Notes: generated by a model not told the origin, from the sequence alone. Shown: positions 8,805 through 17,952, numbered from the stretch's first letter. The stretch is 64,000 nucleotides of DNA from Paenibacillus sp. Root52 (GCF_001426865.1 NZ_LMFO01000001.1:682001-746000), one strand, 5' to 3'. A program made the numbers and translations.

Positions 8805-9718
8805 TAGATCGGTTCTATTGAAGTTCGATTGGAAAAATATTCGATCAATGCGCGATAAAACACTTTGGAAGGTGTGTTCAATACATGTTTTTTGTGCCGA
8901 ACGATGCCGTGAACGAAGGTGACTTTTCGAGGCATGGGGAGCGAGATGACACTGCCTTCCGCAAGTTCTTGAGCCATCGTGATTTTAGGTACAAGAGCAA
9001 CACCAAGTCCGCAAGTTACGACCTGTCGTACAAGTTCGGTACTTGCAAATCCCGTCGAACGGATTCCGGAGGGTAGCCCCATTTCGTTTAACAGTTTGAG
9101 TCCTTCCGTATGATAGACGCAGCGGGAGCCGAATCCGATCATCTGAATCCCCGAAGTATTTTCCCATCCTTCGTTTTCGATCAAACGAGCCAGATTTTTG
9201 GAGGCGACAACGATCATTTCCTCTTCGATCAGCGGTTCAAAAATCAAATCTTCTTTTTTGGGATCCACCGGTACGATTCCGAAATCGAGTACATGAGACT
9301 GAATCTGTTCAACAATGTCCGCCTGAAATCCCGTTTCTAGCAGCAGATGGATTTCGGTATATTTTGTGAAAAAAGAATGCATAAAATCAGACATTCGTGT
9401 CACCAAAAAAGATTCCAACGATCCCAAACGCATCGTGCCTCGGGGATGATCCAGATTTTCCAATGCTTCTTCGAGCGAATAACCCAACTGTACAAATTTC
9501 CGGGCATAAAGTGCAAATTGTTCGCCCGCTTCAGTCGGCTTTACGCCACGGGGAAGTCGGTGAAAAAGTTTTTTATTACAGCTTTGCTCCAATAACTGAA
9601 TCTGTGAAGTAACCGTTGATTGTACATATCCCAGCTTTTCAGCGGCACGGCTGAAACTCCCTTCTTCCAATACGGTCAAAAAAGTAAGCAACGATCGCCC
9701 TTCCAAGGTCTCCAACAT
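8804..9718 (-). CDS. LysR-family transcriptional regulator
   Basis: From the ATG at 9718, 6 bases after AGGAGG, the product is 304 residues. An upstream in-frame codon at 9748 has no site. The N-terminal winged helix-turn-helix spans about residues 3-62 (LTFLTVLEEGSFSRAAEKLGYVQSTVTSQIQLLE), followed by the usual LysR substrate-binding domain. It is divergent from a broken DJ-1/PfpI gene and an alpha/beta hydrolase gene, which are its likely targets. The inducer is unknown; the intergenic region of about 125 bases should hold its operator. Confidence 0.9.
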   Translation of the reverse strand: MLETLEGRSLLTFLTVLEEGSFSRAAEKLGYVQSTVTSQIQLLEQSCNKKLFHRLPRGVKPTEAGEQFALYARKFVQLGYSLEEALENLDHPRGTMRLGSLESFLVTRMSDFMHSFFTKYTEIHLLLETGFQADIVEQIQSHVLDFGIVPVDPKKEDLIFEPLIEEEMIVVASKNLARLIENEGWENTSGIQMIGFGSRCVYHTEGLKLLNEMGLPSGIRSTGFASTELVRQVVTCGLGVALVPKITMAQELAEGSVISLPMPRKVTFVHGIVRHKKHVLNTPSKVFYRALIEYFSNRTSIEPI

Positions 9719-9844
9719 GATTTTTCCTCCTAGGTATCGAAAAAACAAATGGATTCTATCATATCTTTTCGTTTTTAAAATGGATAAACCGATGATAACA
9801 TGAAGAAGTTCTCAAGCCAACAATATCTTCAAGGAGGAACCATC

Positions 9845-10285
9845 ATGATGAGGAAAAGCGGATTTTGATTAGGCATTTATGTGTTTAAAGATGCGGAGTC
9901 ATCGACTATGCCGCACTTTACAGCGTATTTTCGGTAAAGCGAAGACTTGATCCGGAATTGGATGTGTTTTTGGTAGCAGACTCCTTCGTCCTGTACAAAC
10001 ACAGGCTGGCTCGACAGTAGTTCCGAATTATTCGTTTGTTGAAGAATCGGATTTATATGTCTTTCTAATTCCCGGGGGATGCGGAACACGTCAAGAAATG
10101 CACAACGATCGCTTGTATCGCTGTATCCGCTCTCTTCAGAACAAAAGTTTTGCAGACAAGTGTGTGTACAGGAATTGCTTCGAAAAGTGGGTTATGACGA
10201 AGCTTTCATGACGGAGGTAGCCCGAATCATGAAATACGACCGCGCTTATGAAGTCTACCGTGATGATATAGAGTGGAACGCTTAA
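9845..10285 (+). pseudogene. Broken DJ-1/PfpI family gene
   Basis: A good AAGGAGGAA site and ATG open a sequence that encodes DJ-1/PfpI-like blocks spread over several frames: FLIGIYVFKDAE, then a VIDYA-type start of the second block, LDPELDVFLVADS, VFLIPGG-GTR and a C-terminal MEVARIM-like helix ending in YRDDIEWNA. There is a TGA after the seventh codon, at least two frameshifts and an internal deletion that removes the region normally holding the nucleophilic cysteine. It is not expected to be functional. It sits between the LysR regulator and the hydrolase, so the original operon was probably DJ-1-like protein plus hydrolase. Confidence 0.75.
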
Positions 10286-10304
10286 CTACAAGGAGGAAAT
10301 TATT

Positions 10305-11099
10305 ATGTTGCATACAGCTAATGGTCATTATGTTGAGGTCGAAGAAAATGTCACGCTTTATGTGGAAGATGTAGGCGAAGGCAAACCGGTTGTATTTGTA
10401 CACGGTATGCCTGTCAATCATCGGATCTACGAGTACCAGCAATCGGTACTGCCTCAACATGGTATCCGTTTTATCGGAATCGATCTGCGAGGATACGGAC
10501 GTTCCGACCACCCGCTGAACGGGTACACTTATGATCGGATGGCAGACGATATTAAGGCCGTGATCGATCAGCTTAACCTCAACGACGTTACACTAGCCGG
10601 TTTCTCTATGGGCGGCGGCGTTGTAACTCGGTATATGGGCAGACATCGGGGACATAAAGTGTCCAAATTGATGCTTTTCGGAGCCGCGACGTTGAGCAAA
10701 CTTCCCGAAGAAGCGGTAAACGGATTGATCGTCGGACTTCAAGCTGATCGGCCGCAAACGCTGACGAATATGTTTAAAGGTTTTTTCCACACGGCGCCTT
10801 CCCAAGGGATAGAAAACTGGTTATGGCACATGGGGATGGAAGCGAATGTTCATGCGACGATCGAAACGGTAAAAGCAATCGGAAGCGAGGATCTTCGCTC
10901 CGATCTTGAAGCCATCCGTGTCCCGACACTGATGCTGCATGGGGTTCACGATCAAGTATGTCCATTCCCCGCCGCCGAACAAGCTCACGAAATCGTATCG
11001 ACGTCAAAACTTGTTCGTTTTGAAAACAGCGGACATGCCCCTTTCTACGAGGAAAGAGAAAAATTCAATCGGGAAGTTATTGAGTTTGTATTAGCCTAA
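10305..11099 (+). CDS. Alpha/beta-fold hydrolase
   Basis: The 264-residue cytosolic protein has an oxyanion motif HGMP (residues 33-36), nucleophile elbow GFSMGG with Ser101, and a plausible Asp216 (GVHDQV) and His244 (GHAPF) to complete the triad. It resembles non-haem chloroperoxidase/esterase-type hydrolases. The start follows AAGGAGGAA by 6 bases. It lies 19 bases after the broken DJ-1/PfpI gene and is probably expressed from the same LysR-controlled promoter. A second hydrolase of the same superfamily is at 26132-26968. The substrate is not predictable. Confidence 0.88.
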   Translation: MLHTANGHYVEVEENVTLYVEDVGEGKPVVFVHGMPVNHRIYEYQQSVLPQHGIRFIGIDLRGYGRSDHPLNGYTYDRMADDIKAVIDQLNLNDVTLAGFSMGGGVVTRYMGRHRGHKVSKLMLFGAATLSKLPEEAVNGLIVGLQADRPQTLTNMFKGFFHTAPSQGIENWLWHMGMEANVHATIETVKAIGSEDLRSDLEAIRVPTLMLHGVHDQVCPFPAAEQAHEIVSTSKLVRFENSGHAPFYEEREKFNREVIEFVLA

Positions 11100-11149
11100 A
11101 AGAACACGAATTATTTTTCTCTGTGCAGCATCTATTGCTAATTATAACG

Positions 11150-11272
11150 ATGATATTGAGTCCTACTCTATGGGTGCTCACTGTTATCTTAATCGTGTTG
11201 ACTGTGAGGTATCTGTTCAATGCTGTTCCGATCGTATCCAAATATGCCCAGCACCATTTTAAACTTAAATGA
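11150..11272 (+). CDS. Possible 40-residue membrane peptide
   Basis: An ATG-to-TGA frame encodes a peptide with one strongly hydrophobic helix (LWVLTVILIVLTVRYLF) and a basic tail ending in HHFKLK. There is no clear ribosome binding site, so it may be a true small membrane protein or the end of a lost transporter gene. A terminator follows 31 bases later, which fits the end of a transcript. I do not recognise a family. Confidence 0.25.
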   Translation: MILSPTLWVLTVILIVLTVRYLFNAVPIVSKYAQHHFKLK

Positions 11273-11302
11273 AACAAGTTTAATATCCTTCGACAGAGAA
11301 AG

Positions 11303-11332
11303 CAGCTAATCTATGTGATTAGCTGTTTTTTT
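11303..11332 (+). terminator. Rho-independent terminator
   Basis: CAGCTAATC and GATTAGCTG form a perfect 9-bp stem with a 5-base loop, followed by seven T residues. It ends the hydrolase transcript. Confidence 0.85.
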
Positions 11333-11514
11333 ATCTATAGGCGTTATATAAAACCCATTATACCTAGGAACATATGTTTGTTTTATTCTTTTCTTTTGAG
11401 GAAGTATTTTGTATGATAAAAGAAACGTGAATGATAAATGAAGAAATGCAATAATCAATAGATGTCTTCCTTGATAGTGGCTCCCACAATACTAAACTCT
11501 AGGTAGGTGCAAGC

Positions 11515-12708
11515 ATGATCCAATTAACAAACCGTCAGGCAAGGCAATTTCTATTGTTGAAGCATGGACTTTTGGGCGAATATAAATTTAGTGGGAAGCA
11601 GGGCGTATTGGACTTTGTTAGGCAGGTCAGCTGTATTCAGTACGACCCCATTGATGTTTGCGGAAAGAACGCCGAATTGGTGCTACAGTCGCGAATCAAG
11701 GGATTTACCAAGGGAATGCTTGCAGAGTTGCTGTATAAGGATAGAAGCCTAGTCGATTATCCCGACAAAAACCTGGCCATGATCTCTGTCGAAGACTGGC
11801 CGTATTTCGAGCGATACAGGAAAGCCGCCCGACAACATGGCGAGCGCTATCCCGAAATGCAAGCGTTGACAGCACAAGTTTGGGCTCATATAGAAAATCA
11901 CGGAGCAATAAGTTCAGATGATTTAAAATTAGATGGAGAGTTCTCTTGGCAATCGGCCATCCATTGGAGCGGCGGAAACAATTCATCTAGGTCGGTGCTA
12001 GAACAGATGTATTCGACGGGTGAGTTAGTTATCCATCATAAAAAAGGAACGCGTAAATATTACGACATAGCCAAGAAGTACATACAGCCCAATCTGCTGA
12101 ATGCACCAGAGCCACTTGAGGATGAGCTTCAGCATCATAAATGGCGTGTATTGCGTCGAATCGGCTCTGTTGGTCTCTTATGGAATCGGGCGTCAGATGC
12201 ATGGCTGAATATATGGGGGTTGAAAGCAGCACAGCGCGCCGAGGTATTTCGCCAGCTAATACACGAAGGTCGTATTATTGCTGTTGCCGTGGAACACATG
12301 AAAGATACGCTGTACTGTCTCACGGAGGATTTATTGCTTATTGAAGCCGTTCTGCACAATCAGGAGTCGAGATTGCGTTGCGAGCTTATTGCCCCGCTGG
12401 ATAATCTGATCTGGGATAGAAAACTGATCAACGAATTGTTTGGCTTTGACTATACCTGGGAGATTTATACGCCTGCAATCAAACGAAAATTCGGCTATTA
12501 TGTGCTGCCTATATTATATGGAGAGAGCTTCATTGGACGAGTAGAGACCTTTGTGGAGCGCAAAACTGGAACCCTCGTTATTAAAAACATCTGGTACGAA
12601 CACGGTGTGAAACAAACAAAGCAATTGCGAACAGCCTTAAACCGTTGTATCCAAAGGTTTGCAGTCTTCAACGAATGTGAGACGATTTCCACAGAGTCTA
12701 TGAACTGA
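11515..12708 (+). CDS. Winged-helix DNA-binding protein of the YcaQ/AlkZ family (HTH_42), putative DNA glycosylase
   Basis: The 397-residue protein matches the HTH_42 (former DUF1006) layout: N-terminal LTNRQARQFLLLKHGLLG, then VSCIQYDPIDV, a middle region with LEQMYSTGELVIHHKKGTRKYYDI, and the C-terminal LIAPLDNLIWDRKLINELFGFDYTWEIY and KRKFGYYVLPILYG blocks. This family includes the E. coli YcaQ (AlkX) and Streptomyces AlkZ glycosylases, which unhook DNA crosslinks. As I recall, their catalytic motif is Q-hydrophobic-D/Q; here Q42-Y43-D44 fits it. The start ATG has only a modest upstream site (TAGGTGCAAGC). It stands alone, with no antibiotic cluster nearby. Confidence 0.8.
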   Translation: MIQLTNRQARQFLLLKHGLLGEYKFSGKQGVLDFVRQVSCIQYDPIDVCGKNAELVLQSRIKGFTKGMLAELLYKDRSLVDYPDKNLAMISVEDWPYFERYRKAARQHGERYPEMQALTAQVWAHIENHGAISSDDLKLDGEFSWQSAIHWSGGNNSSRSVLEQMYSTGELVIHHKKGTRKYYDIAKKYIQPNLLNAPEPLEDELQHHKWRVLRRIGSVGLLWNRASDAWLNIWGLKAAQRAEVFRQLIHEGRIIAVAVEHMKDTLYCLTEDLLLIEAVLHNQESRLRCELIAPLDNLIWDRKLINELFGFDYTWEIYTPAIKRKFGYYVLPILYGESFIGRVETFVERKTGTLVIKNIWYEHGVKQTKQLRTALNRCIQRFAVFNECETISTESMN

Positions 12709-12848
12709 TATGCCTTATATTTAATTAGGGGGATTGAAAAAACATCTAACGACGATGACTTGTGACCATCCTGCCCTAATTGAGGAGGTACTGAAGGAGA
12801 GGAAATGATGAATGGGGATGCGTTCGATTATATCGTCATGTACGAAAA

Positions 12849-12871
12849 AGGTCGTTAATAGATAACGACCT
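12849..12871 (-). terminator. Terminator for the LRR remnant transcript
   Basis: AGGTCGTTA and TAACGACCT form a 9-bp stem with a 5-base loop. On the minus strand the stem is followed by TTTTT, just after the LRR stop codon. On the plus strand there is no T-run. Confidence 0.6.
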
Positions 12872-13252
12872 CATTGGTGCTGTTTCAAGAGCAGGAAAAT
12901 TTCTCGAAACTCAGCTATTTTCATTTGATCAACTTCGGTTAAATGAGGAATTGTCCCAAGCACAGTAATATCCTGAATGAGAATATCTTGCAAATATAGA
13001 TGTTGTAAAGTTGGATGGTTCTTTAAAGGTGTCAAATCTTGTATCCGATTGTTCTGCAGAATGAGCCATTCAAGTTTCACCTTCTGAAGTGGTCTTAAGT
13101 CCGATACCTGATTATCGCTGGCTAGCAAATTTATCAAATTACGTAGATTTTCAAAGGTTCTAGGCTTCTTATTTGGTTACCGCTAATCAATAGACTTTCC
13201 ATATTACGTAATCCCGAAAGTGGAGATATATCGATATAATCTAGCGGGGAGC
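12871..13252 (-). pseudogene. Leucine-rich-repeat protein remnant, frameshifted and 5'-truncated
   Basis: The open C-terminal part (12871-13137, 88 codons) contains LRR units of the internalin-like type: LRPLQKVKLEWLILQNNRIQDLTPL, then HPTLQHLYLQD. Upstream, in another frame, the repeat continues with LDYIDISPLSGLRNMESLL and ISGNQIRSLEPLK. The two frames join at an A-run near 13145, where one added base would restore PLKNLRNLINLL. A stop lies just upstream of LDYIDIS and no start or signal peptide remains. It is the tail of a longer LRR gene whose head was removed, probably when the region upstream of the GH2 gene was rearranged. Confidence 0.7.
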
Positions 13253-13285
13253 ATCAATCAAGTTTATACTATAGTTATGACTTTT

Positions 13286-13319
13286 CGAAAACGGTTTCTG
13301 TGAATTGTAAACGATTACT
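13286..13319 (+). promoter_or_regulatory. Two tandem LacI/CcpA-type operator (cre-like) sites
   Basis: CGAAAACGGTTTCT (13286-13299) and TGTAAACGATTACT (13306-13319) each match the cre consensus TGWAANCGNTNWCA, at 12 and 13 of 14 positions. Their central CG steps are exactly 20 bases apart, so they lie on the same face of the helix. They precede the GH2 start by 37-70 bases, as expected for carbon catabolite repression by CcpA or control by a dedicated LacI-family repressor. Confidence 0.55.
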
Positions 13320-13356
13320 TTTCTATCGACTATATAAATCAAAAAGGGGACAAATC

Positions 13357-16176
13357 ATGATAGCTGCACTAAATCTGGAGGGTACCTGGAAACTGCAACT
13401 CGATGAACATAAGATAGAACGTGGTCTGAATTTTTCAGACGTTATAACATTGCCAAATACGACATCTCATGCGGCCAAGGGCAAGAAAAACGAAAATGTG
13501 TTACTAGGTGCGCTAACTGATGAGTATTTATTTGAGGGATATGCCTGGTTTTCACGAGAGATCGAAATCCCAGAGCACTTGGCTGACAAACGTTGCTTTT
13601 TACACCTGGAACGTACGAGAGTTACGACAGTCTGGATCGATGGGGTAGAATTAGGGACACAGAACAGTCTCAACACACCTCACCGTTACGAGATTCAGGC
13701 CGGGCTAACCGCTGGAACTCATACAGTTACGATTCGAGTGGACAATACCGACTATCCAACCAAAGGGGGTCACCTTACGTCCGAGGACACACAGACAAAT
13801 TGGAACGGAATTACAGGGGAATTAGAACTTCAATTTTTTGAGCGTGTTTTTCTGGATAATGTCCAAGTCTACCCTGTTCTGGCCACTCGATCTTTTGAGA
13901 TCAAGGCGTTGCTTGTCGGTGAACTGCAAGGCTTGAAAATTGTGGTATCCGCTGTTGCAGTCAGTGCAGATCCAGTGTTTACAACGGAGGAACAGATATT
14001 CACCCCGGATTCGCAGGAGATCCAGCTGACGTACATGATTGGCGAAGATGCCATGTTATGGAGTGATGATGAACCTAATCTGTACAAACTTCATATTCAC
14101 TTGCAGGATCAGAACGGTAACATACTAGATTCTAACCAAGTATGGACGGGACTACGGGAATTCCGGGCGGCTGGAGACAAATTCACCATTAATGGTCACA
14201 AAACGTTTCTTCGAGGCAAACATGATGGGCTGATCTTCCCACTAACAGGTTACGCGCCAACAGATGTCGATGAATGGACACGCATTCTTGCTATCTCCAA
14301 ATCTTATGGCATCAATCACTATCGTTTCCATACCTGTTGTCCTCCAGAGGCTGCTTTTATTGCAGCGGATCTGCTTGGTATCTACATGGAGCCTGAACTT
14401 CCTTTCTGGGGAACGATTACGGATGAATTCTCGGAAGGGCACAATCAAGCAGAGCAGGATTACCTGATTAGCGAGGGATTTGCGATGCTGAAGACTTTTG
14501 GTAATCATCCTTCATTTGTCATGATGTCCATGGGGAATGAACTATGGGGAAGCAAGGACAAATTGAATTCGATCCTGAAGGAATACAAGGCATATGATCA
14601 TCGTCATTTATACACCGAAGGTTCCAATAACTTTCAGTTTGTGCCGGACATTCTGGAGGAAAGTGAGTTTTTCTGTGGAGTACGTTTCTCCAAAGAGCGT
14701 CTGTTCAGAGGATCGTATGCAATGTGTGATGCTCCGCTAGGTCATGTGCAGACCGATTTGCCCAACACGTTGAAAGATTATGATTCGAACATTACACCTG
14801 AGCAAGGAAGCGATGCTGACCCCTCTTCGCAAACGGGGGGAACAGAGATTCAGATTCAATATGGGACAGGCTCCAAAACGGTACAGGCCGAAGCCGGAAG
14901 CGACCAACTTGTCTCACATGTACCGGTCATCTCGCATGAAATTGGACAGTACGCCACATTTCCTAATTTCGAGGAGATTAACAAGTACACGGGTTCTCTC
15001 AAAGCGAGGAACTTCGAAGTGTTTCGAGAACGTCTGGAAGCCAAAGGACTGGGACATTTGGCGGCAGCCTATTTCAGAGCCTCGGGTAAACTCGCGGTTC
15101 AATGTTACAAGGAGGAACTGGAAGCCGCTTTTCGTTCGCAGCAACTAGCCGGGTTCCAACTGCTGGATCTCCAGGATTTCAGTGGTCAGGGAACAGCGCT
15201 GGTAGGTGTGCTGGACGCGTTCATGGATTCCAAGGGCATGATTACACCTGAGGAGTGGAGAACGTTCTGTTCCGATGCTGTGCTGCTGGCGAGATTCCCT
15301 AAATATAATTATCAAGCCGGAGAATTGTTCGAAGCACGTATTGAACTAAGTTACTTCCGGAGGCAAGCATTGGATGGACTTCAATTGAAATGGGTACTTC
15401 AAAGCGATCAGATCGAAGACATCATTCTTGTAAAAGGTGAAGTTAATCTGCCCGCAGTCTATGGAGAAAATGTTGTGAGTATCACGGAACTTCGTATTCC
15501 TATCCCTGAAGTCTCCAATATGACCAAAGTGGAGATGAAATTGTCTATTCCGGGCACGGATATCCGTAAGTCTTACGACTTGTGGATCTACCCGAGTCAA
15601 CAGGAAGTGGATCTGAGCAATTTGAATCTATTTACTCAACTCTCGGAACAGGCGCTGGAGCTGCTAGAGCAAGGAGAAGATATTCTACTTTTCCCGAATC
15701 CCAAACAGATTCAACACGCGATTCAAGGTTTCTACAGCACTGATTTCTGGTCTTATCCGATGTTCCGATCGATATCGGAAAATATGAAAAGAGAAGTTCC
15801 CGTGGGCACAATGGGCTTGTTGATTCAACAGAACCATCCAGCCTTCGAACATTTTGTCACAGAGGAGTATTCGACTTATCCATGGTGGAGCATCGTTTCC
15901 GAGTCTTCATCCATCATTCTGGATGATGTGAATCAAGACTTACAACCCATTGTGCAGACCATTGATAATTTTGAACGTAATCATAAGCTCGGACTATTAA
16001 TGGAGTGCCAGGTGCGGAATGGGAGAGTGTTGATGGGAGCGCTCAATCTGGAGAGTCTAATGGCAACGCCGGAGGGAAGACAATTATTATACAGCTTCCA
16101 GCGTTACGTAGAGAGCCCAGCGTACCAGCCAGCTGCCCGCCTCGAAGTCGAGGAACTTCGCAAGTTGTATAACTAA
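13357..16176 (+). CDS. Glycoside hydrolase family 2-type enzyme (beta-galactosidase/beta-glucuronidase-like)
   Basis: From the ATG at 13357, 6 bases after AAGGGGA, the product is 939 residues with no signal peptide, so cytosolic. The earlier in-frame GTG at 13300 has no site and overlaps the operators. An N-terminal sugar-binding jelly-roll (LEGTWKLQLD through about residue 160) and an immunoglobulin-like domain precede a TIM barrel with FLRGKHDG and MSMGNELWGS. In this second motif Glu395 is the likely acid/base; SHEIGQY further on probably holds the nucleophile. The C-terminal ~170 residues (GEDILLFPN onwards) recur as an orphan copy at 8036. It likely cleaves oligosaccharides imported from plant polymers; linkage is uncertain. 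Confidence 0.85.
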   Translation: MIAALNLEGTWKLQLDEHKIERGLNFSDVITLPNTTSHAAKGKKNENVLLGALTDEYLFEGYAWFSREIEIPEHLADKRCFLHLERTRVTTVWIDGVELGTQNSLNTPHRYEIQAGLTAGTHTVTIRVDNTDYPTKGGHLTSEDTQTNWNGITGELELQFFERVFLDNVQVYPVLATRSFEIKALLVGELQGLKIVVSAVAVSADPVFTTEEQIFTPDSQEIQLTYMIGEDAMLWSDDEPNLYKLHIHLQDQNGNILDSNQVWTGLREFRAAGDKFTINGHKTFLRGKHDGLIFPLTGYAPTDVDEWTRILAISKSYGINHYRFHTCCPPEAAFIAADLLGIYMEPELPFWGTITDEFSEGHNQAEQDYLISEGFAMLKTFGNHPSFVMMSMGNELWGSKDKLNSILKEYKAYDHRHLYTEGSNNFQFVPDILEESEFFCGVRFSKERLFRGSYAMCDAPLGHVQTDLPNTLKDYDSNITPEQGSDADPSSQTGGTEIQIQYGTGSKTVQAEAGSDQLVSHVPVISHEIGQYATFPNFEEINKYTGSLKARNFEVFRERLEAKGLGHLAAAYFRASGKLAVQCYKEELEAAFRSQQLAGFQLLDLQDFSGQGTALVGVLDAFMDSKGMITPEEWRTFCSDAVLLARFPKYNYQAGELFEARIELSYFRRQALDGLQLKWVLQSDQIEDIILVKGEVNLPAVYGENVVSITELRIPIPEVSNMTKVEMKLSIPGTDIRKSYDLWIYPSQQEVDLSNLNLFTQLSEQALELLEQGEDILLFPNPKQIQHAIQGFYSTDFWSYPMFRSISENMKREVPVGTMGLLIQQNHPAFEHFVTEEYSTYPWWSIVSESSSIILDDVNQDLQPIVQTIDNFERNHKLGLLMECQVRNGRVLMGALNLESLMATPEGRQLLYSFQRYVESPAYQPAARLEVEELRKLYN

Positions 16177-16244
16177 GTTAAAGGGAAGAAGAGGTAGCAA
16201 GTTTTTTATTCCTGATGTCGAGGCATATGAACATACACCCATTC

Positions 16245-16275
16245 AAGTCGCTATTTTTAGCGGCTTCTTTATTTT
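16245..16275 (+). terminator. Terminator of the GH2 gene
   Basis: AAGTCGCTA pairs with TAGCGGCTT (one G-U pair) around TTTT and is followed by CTTTATTTT. The remaining 270 bases before the next gene hold no other recognisable element. Confidence 0.75.
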
Positions 16276-16552
16276 ACCCGTACAAGTTTGTGGCTCGAGC
16301 TAAGGAAAAGAACTGAAATGACTAAAAAGGTTAATGATTGGACTATTACGATAATGGATAAAGCAATTAAATTACTACGTAAAGTAATTCAGTGGTGACA
16401 GGGCAGGACTGAAAGCAGCCGACATGAACATAAATTGTTTTGTCTGGATAAACAGTATGGTTTGGGCGTAACAGAATGGGGATATGCCCGCTCATTTGTG
16501 CTGATTTGGCATATGTTATGACGTACCTTGAAATTCAAAGGAGGCCAATCGA

Positions 16553-16678
16553 ATGAGTAAAGTTGGATACGATTGTAACAATGTCGGTGGAATTGGTCAC
16601 GGGATGTGTACCTCTACTGCGGCAATTCTTGTACTCTTTATTCTGCTTGTTATCATCACAAAATCGTTCTGGTATTAG
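16553..16678 (+). CDS. YjcZ-like small sporulation membrane protein
   Basis: A 41-residue product begins MSKVGYDCNNVGGIGHGM and ends in a single membrane helix, AAILVLFILLVIITKSFWY. The VLFILLVII-T core with a glycine-rich polar head is characteristic of the YjcZ family of tiny spore-associated proteins. AAAGGAGG lies 7 bases before the ATG. CATATGTTA at 16510-16518 matches the mother-cell sigma-E/sigma-K -10 pattern CATANNNTA, but no convincing -35 was found. It is a single-gene unit followed by a hairpin. Confidence 0.75.
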   Translation: MSKVGYDCNNVGGIGHGMCTSTAAILVLFILLVIITKSFWY

Positions 16679-16713
16679 TTCGTATCTTGTATGAAAATAA
16701 ATAGGTGATTCAA

Positions 16714-16740
16714 GCTCTGCTGAGTTATCAGCGGGGCATT
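16714..16740 (+). terminator. Hairpin after the YjcZ-like gene
   Basis: GCTCTGCTGA pairs with TCAGCGGGGC (two G-U pairs) around GTTA. Only a short ATTT follows, so termination may be weak. Confidence 0.5.
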
Positions 16741-16924
16741 TCCTATGTGGACAACTCACTGCGTCTTTAATTGAAGAAGATGATTTTCATTTGAATAAAA
16801 GATTCCAAAAGGCGTACATTCTTGTTAAACTATGAGCTTACACAATGACGATTGTGTCATATGAGCAAGGTTGACACGTGCGGAACTACATATGGATTTT
16901 GAGGATAAGGAAGGGATGAGCAAC

Positions 16925-17803
16925 ATGAAAGTGGAAGTGTATACGTTAAACGCGTTTGCAAAAGGGGAGCATGGTGGTAATCCCGCAGGAGTTGTCTTGG
17001 AGAATGACCTCTCGCTAGAAGCATCTGATATGCGGCTCATAGCGAAGGAGGTAGGCTATTCGGAGACGGCCTTTATAGAGAAATCCACATTAGCCAATTA
17101 CAAAATTCGCTATTTCACTCCCGCAAGCGAAGTTGATCTGTGCGGGCACGCCACGATTGGTGCATTTGGACTGATGCATTCGTTGGGTTTGGCTAAAGCA
17201 GCAAGCTCTTATACGATTGAAACCAAGGCAGGGATTTTGGATGTGGATATTAGCTCGGAGGGTTTTGTTTATTTATCACAGGCTTTACCACAATTTTCTG
17301 AAAAGATATCCTGTGAGGAAATCGCCCCATCCTTGGGAATAACTCCTGAAGCCCTAGAAACCAAGTTGCCTATCGAGGTTGTATCGACGGGTCTACGTGA
17401 TATTTTGATCCCGATCCGCAGTAGAGACCTCTTGAATGAAATTCAGCCAAAATTTGACGCCATAACTGCCATTTGCGAAAAATACGATGTAGTAGGATAT
17501 CATCTGTTCACGATGGATACTCCAGACAATGCTACTGCGGAATGTCGAAACTTTGCTCCGCTGTACGATATTCCCGAGGAAAGTGCGACAGGAACATCCA
17601 ACGGTGCACTACTCTGCTATTTGTACCAACATGGCGAGCTATCTATGAAAGAAGTGGAACATGTCATGTTCAGGCAAGGGTATTCGATGGATTGTCCTTC
17701 TGAAATCAAGGTAGGATTGAACCTGAGCGAGAGCGGTGACATCAAACAAGTTCGGGTTGGCGGTGCAGTGGCTGGGATTGAACGAAGACATATCATGATA
17801 TAA
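16925..17803 (+). CDS. PhzF-family isomerase/epimerase
   Basis: The 292-residue protein from the ATG at 16925 has the PhzF opening VEVYTLNAFAKGEHGGNPAGVVL and the catalytic glutamate motif GYSETAF (Glu47). DLCGHATIGAFGLMHSLGL follows, with a second-domain repeat including PEESATGTSNGALLCYL. The family has a diaminopimelate-epimerase fold and catalyses proton shifts; only some members make phenazines, and no other phz genes are here. AAGGAAGGG precedes the start; ATG 16916 is an alternative in the same frame. It is monocistronic between the YjcZ-like and GNAT genes. Confidence 0.88.
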   Translation: MKVEVYTLNAFAKGEHGGNPAGVVLENDLSLEASDMRLIAKEVGYSETAFIEKSTLANYKIRYFTPASEVDLCGHATIGAFGLMHSLGLAKAASSYTIETKAGILDVDISSEGFVYLSQALPQFSEKISCEEIAPSLGITPEALETKLPIEVVSTGLRDILIPIRSRDLLNEIQPKFDAITAICEKYDVVGYHLFTMDTPDNATAECRNFAPLYDIPEESATGTSNGALLCYLYQHGELSMKEVEHVMFRQGYSMDCPSEIKVGLNLSESGDIKQVRVGGAVAGIERRHIMI

Positions 17804-17952
17804 GCAGAATCAAAACTAGTAATTCAATGGGGTTTTCTTCATGGCTGGATATCGTAGTGGATAGACTTTTACCCGCTTTTCCGGGCTCGATTTAATAAAA
17901 TTTTTAAGTCAAAATGATATCAAATTTAAGAACTAGTATAAGGGGTTTCTGT

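Noticed and set aside
12805..12858. Mini-frame MMNGDAFDYIVMYEKGR behind a strong AAGGAGAGGAA site
   Set aside because: Only 17 codons, and the stop lies inside the LRR terminator hairpin. Probably the front of a lost gene; not supported as a protein.
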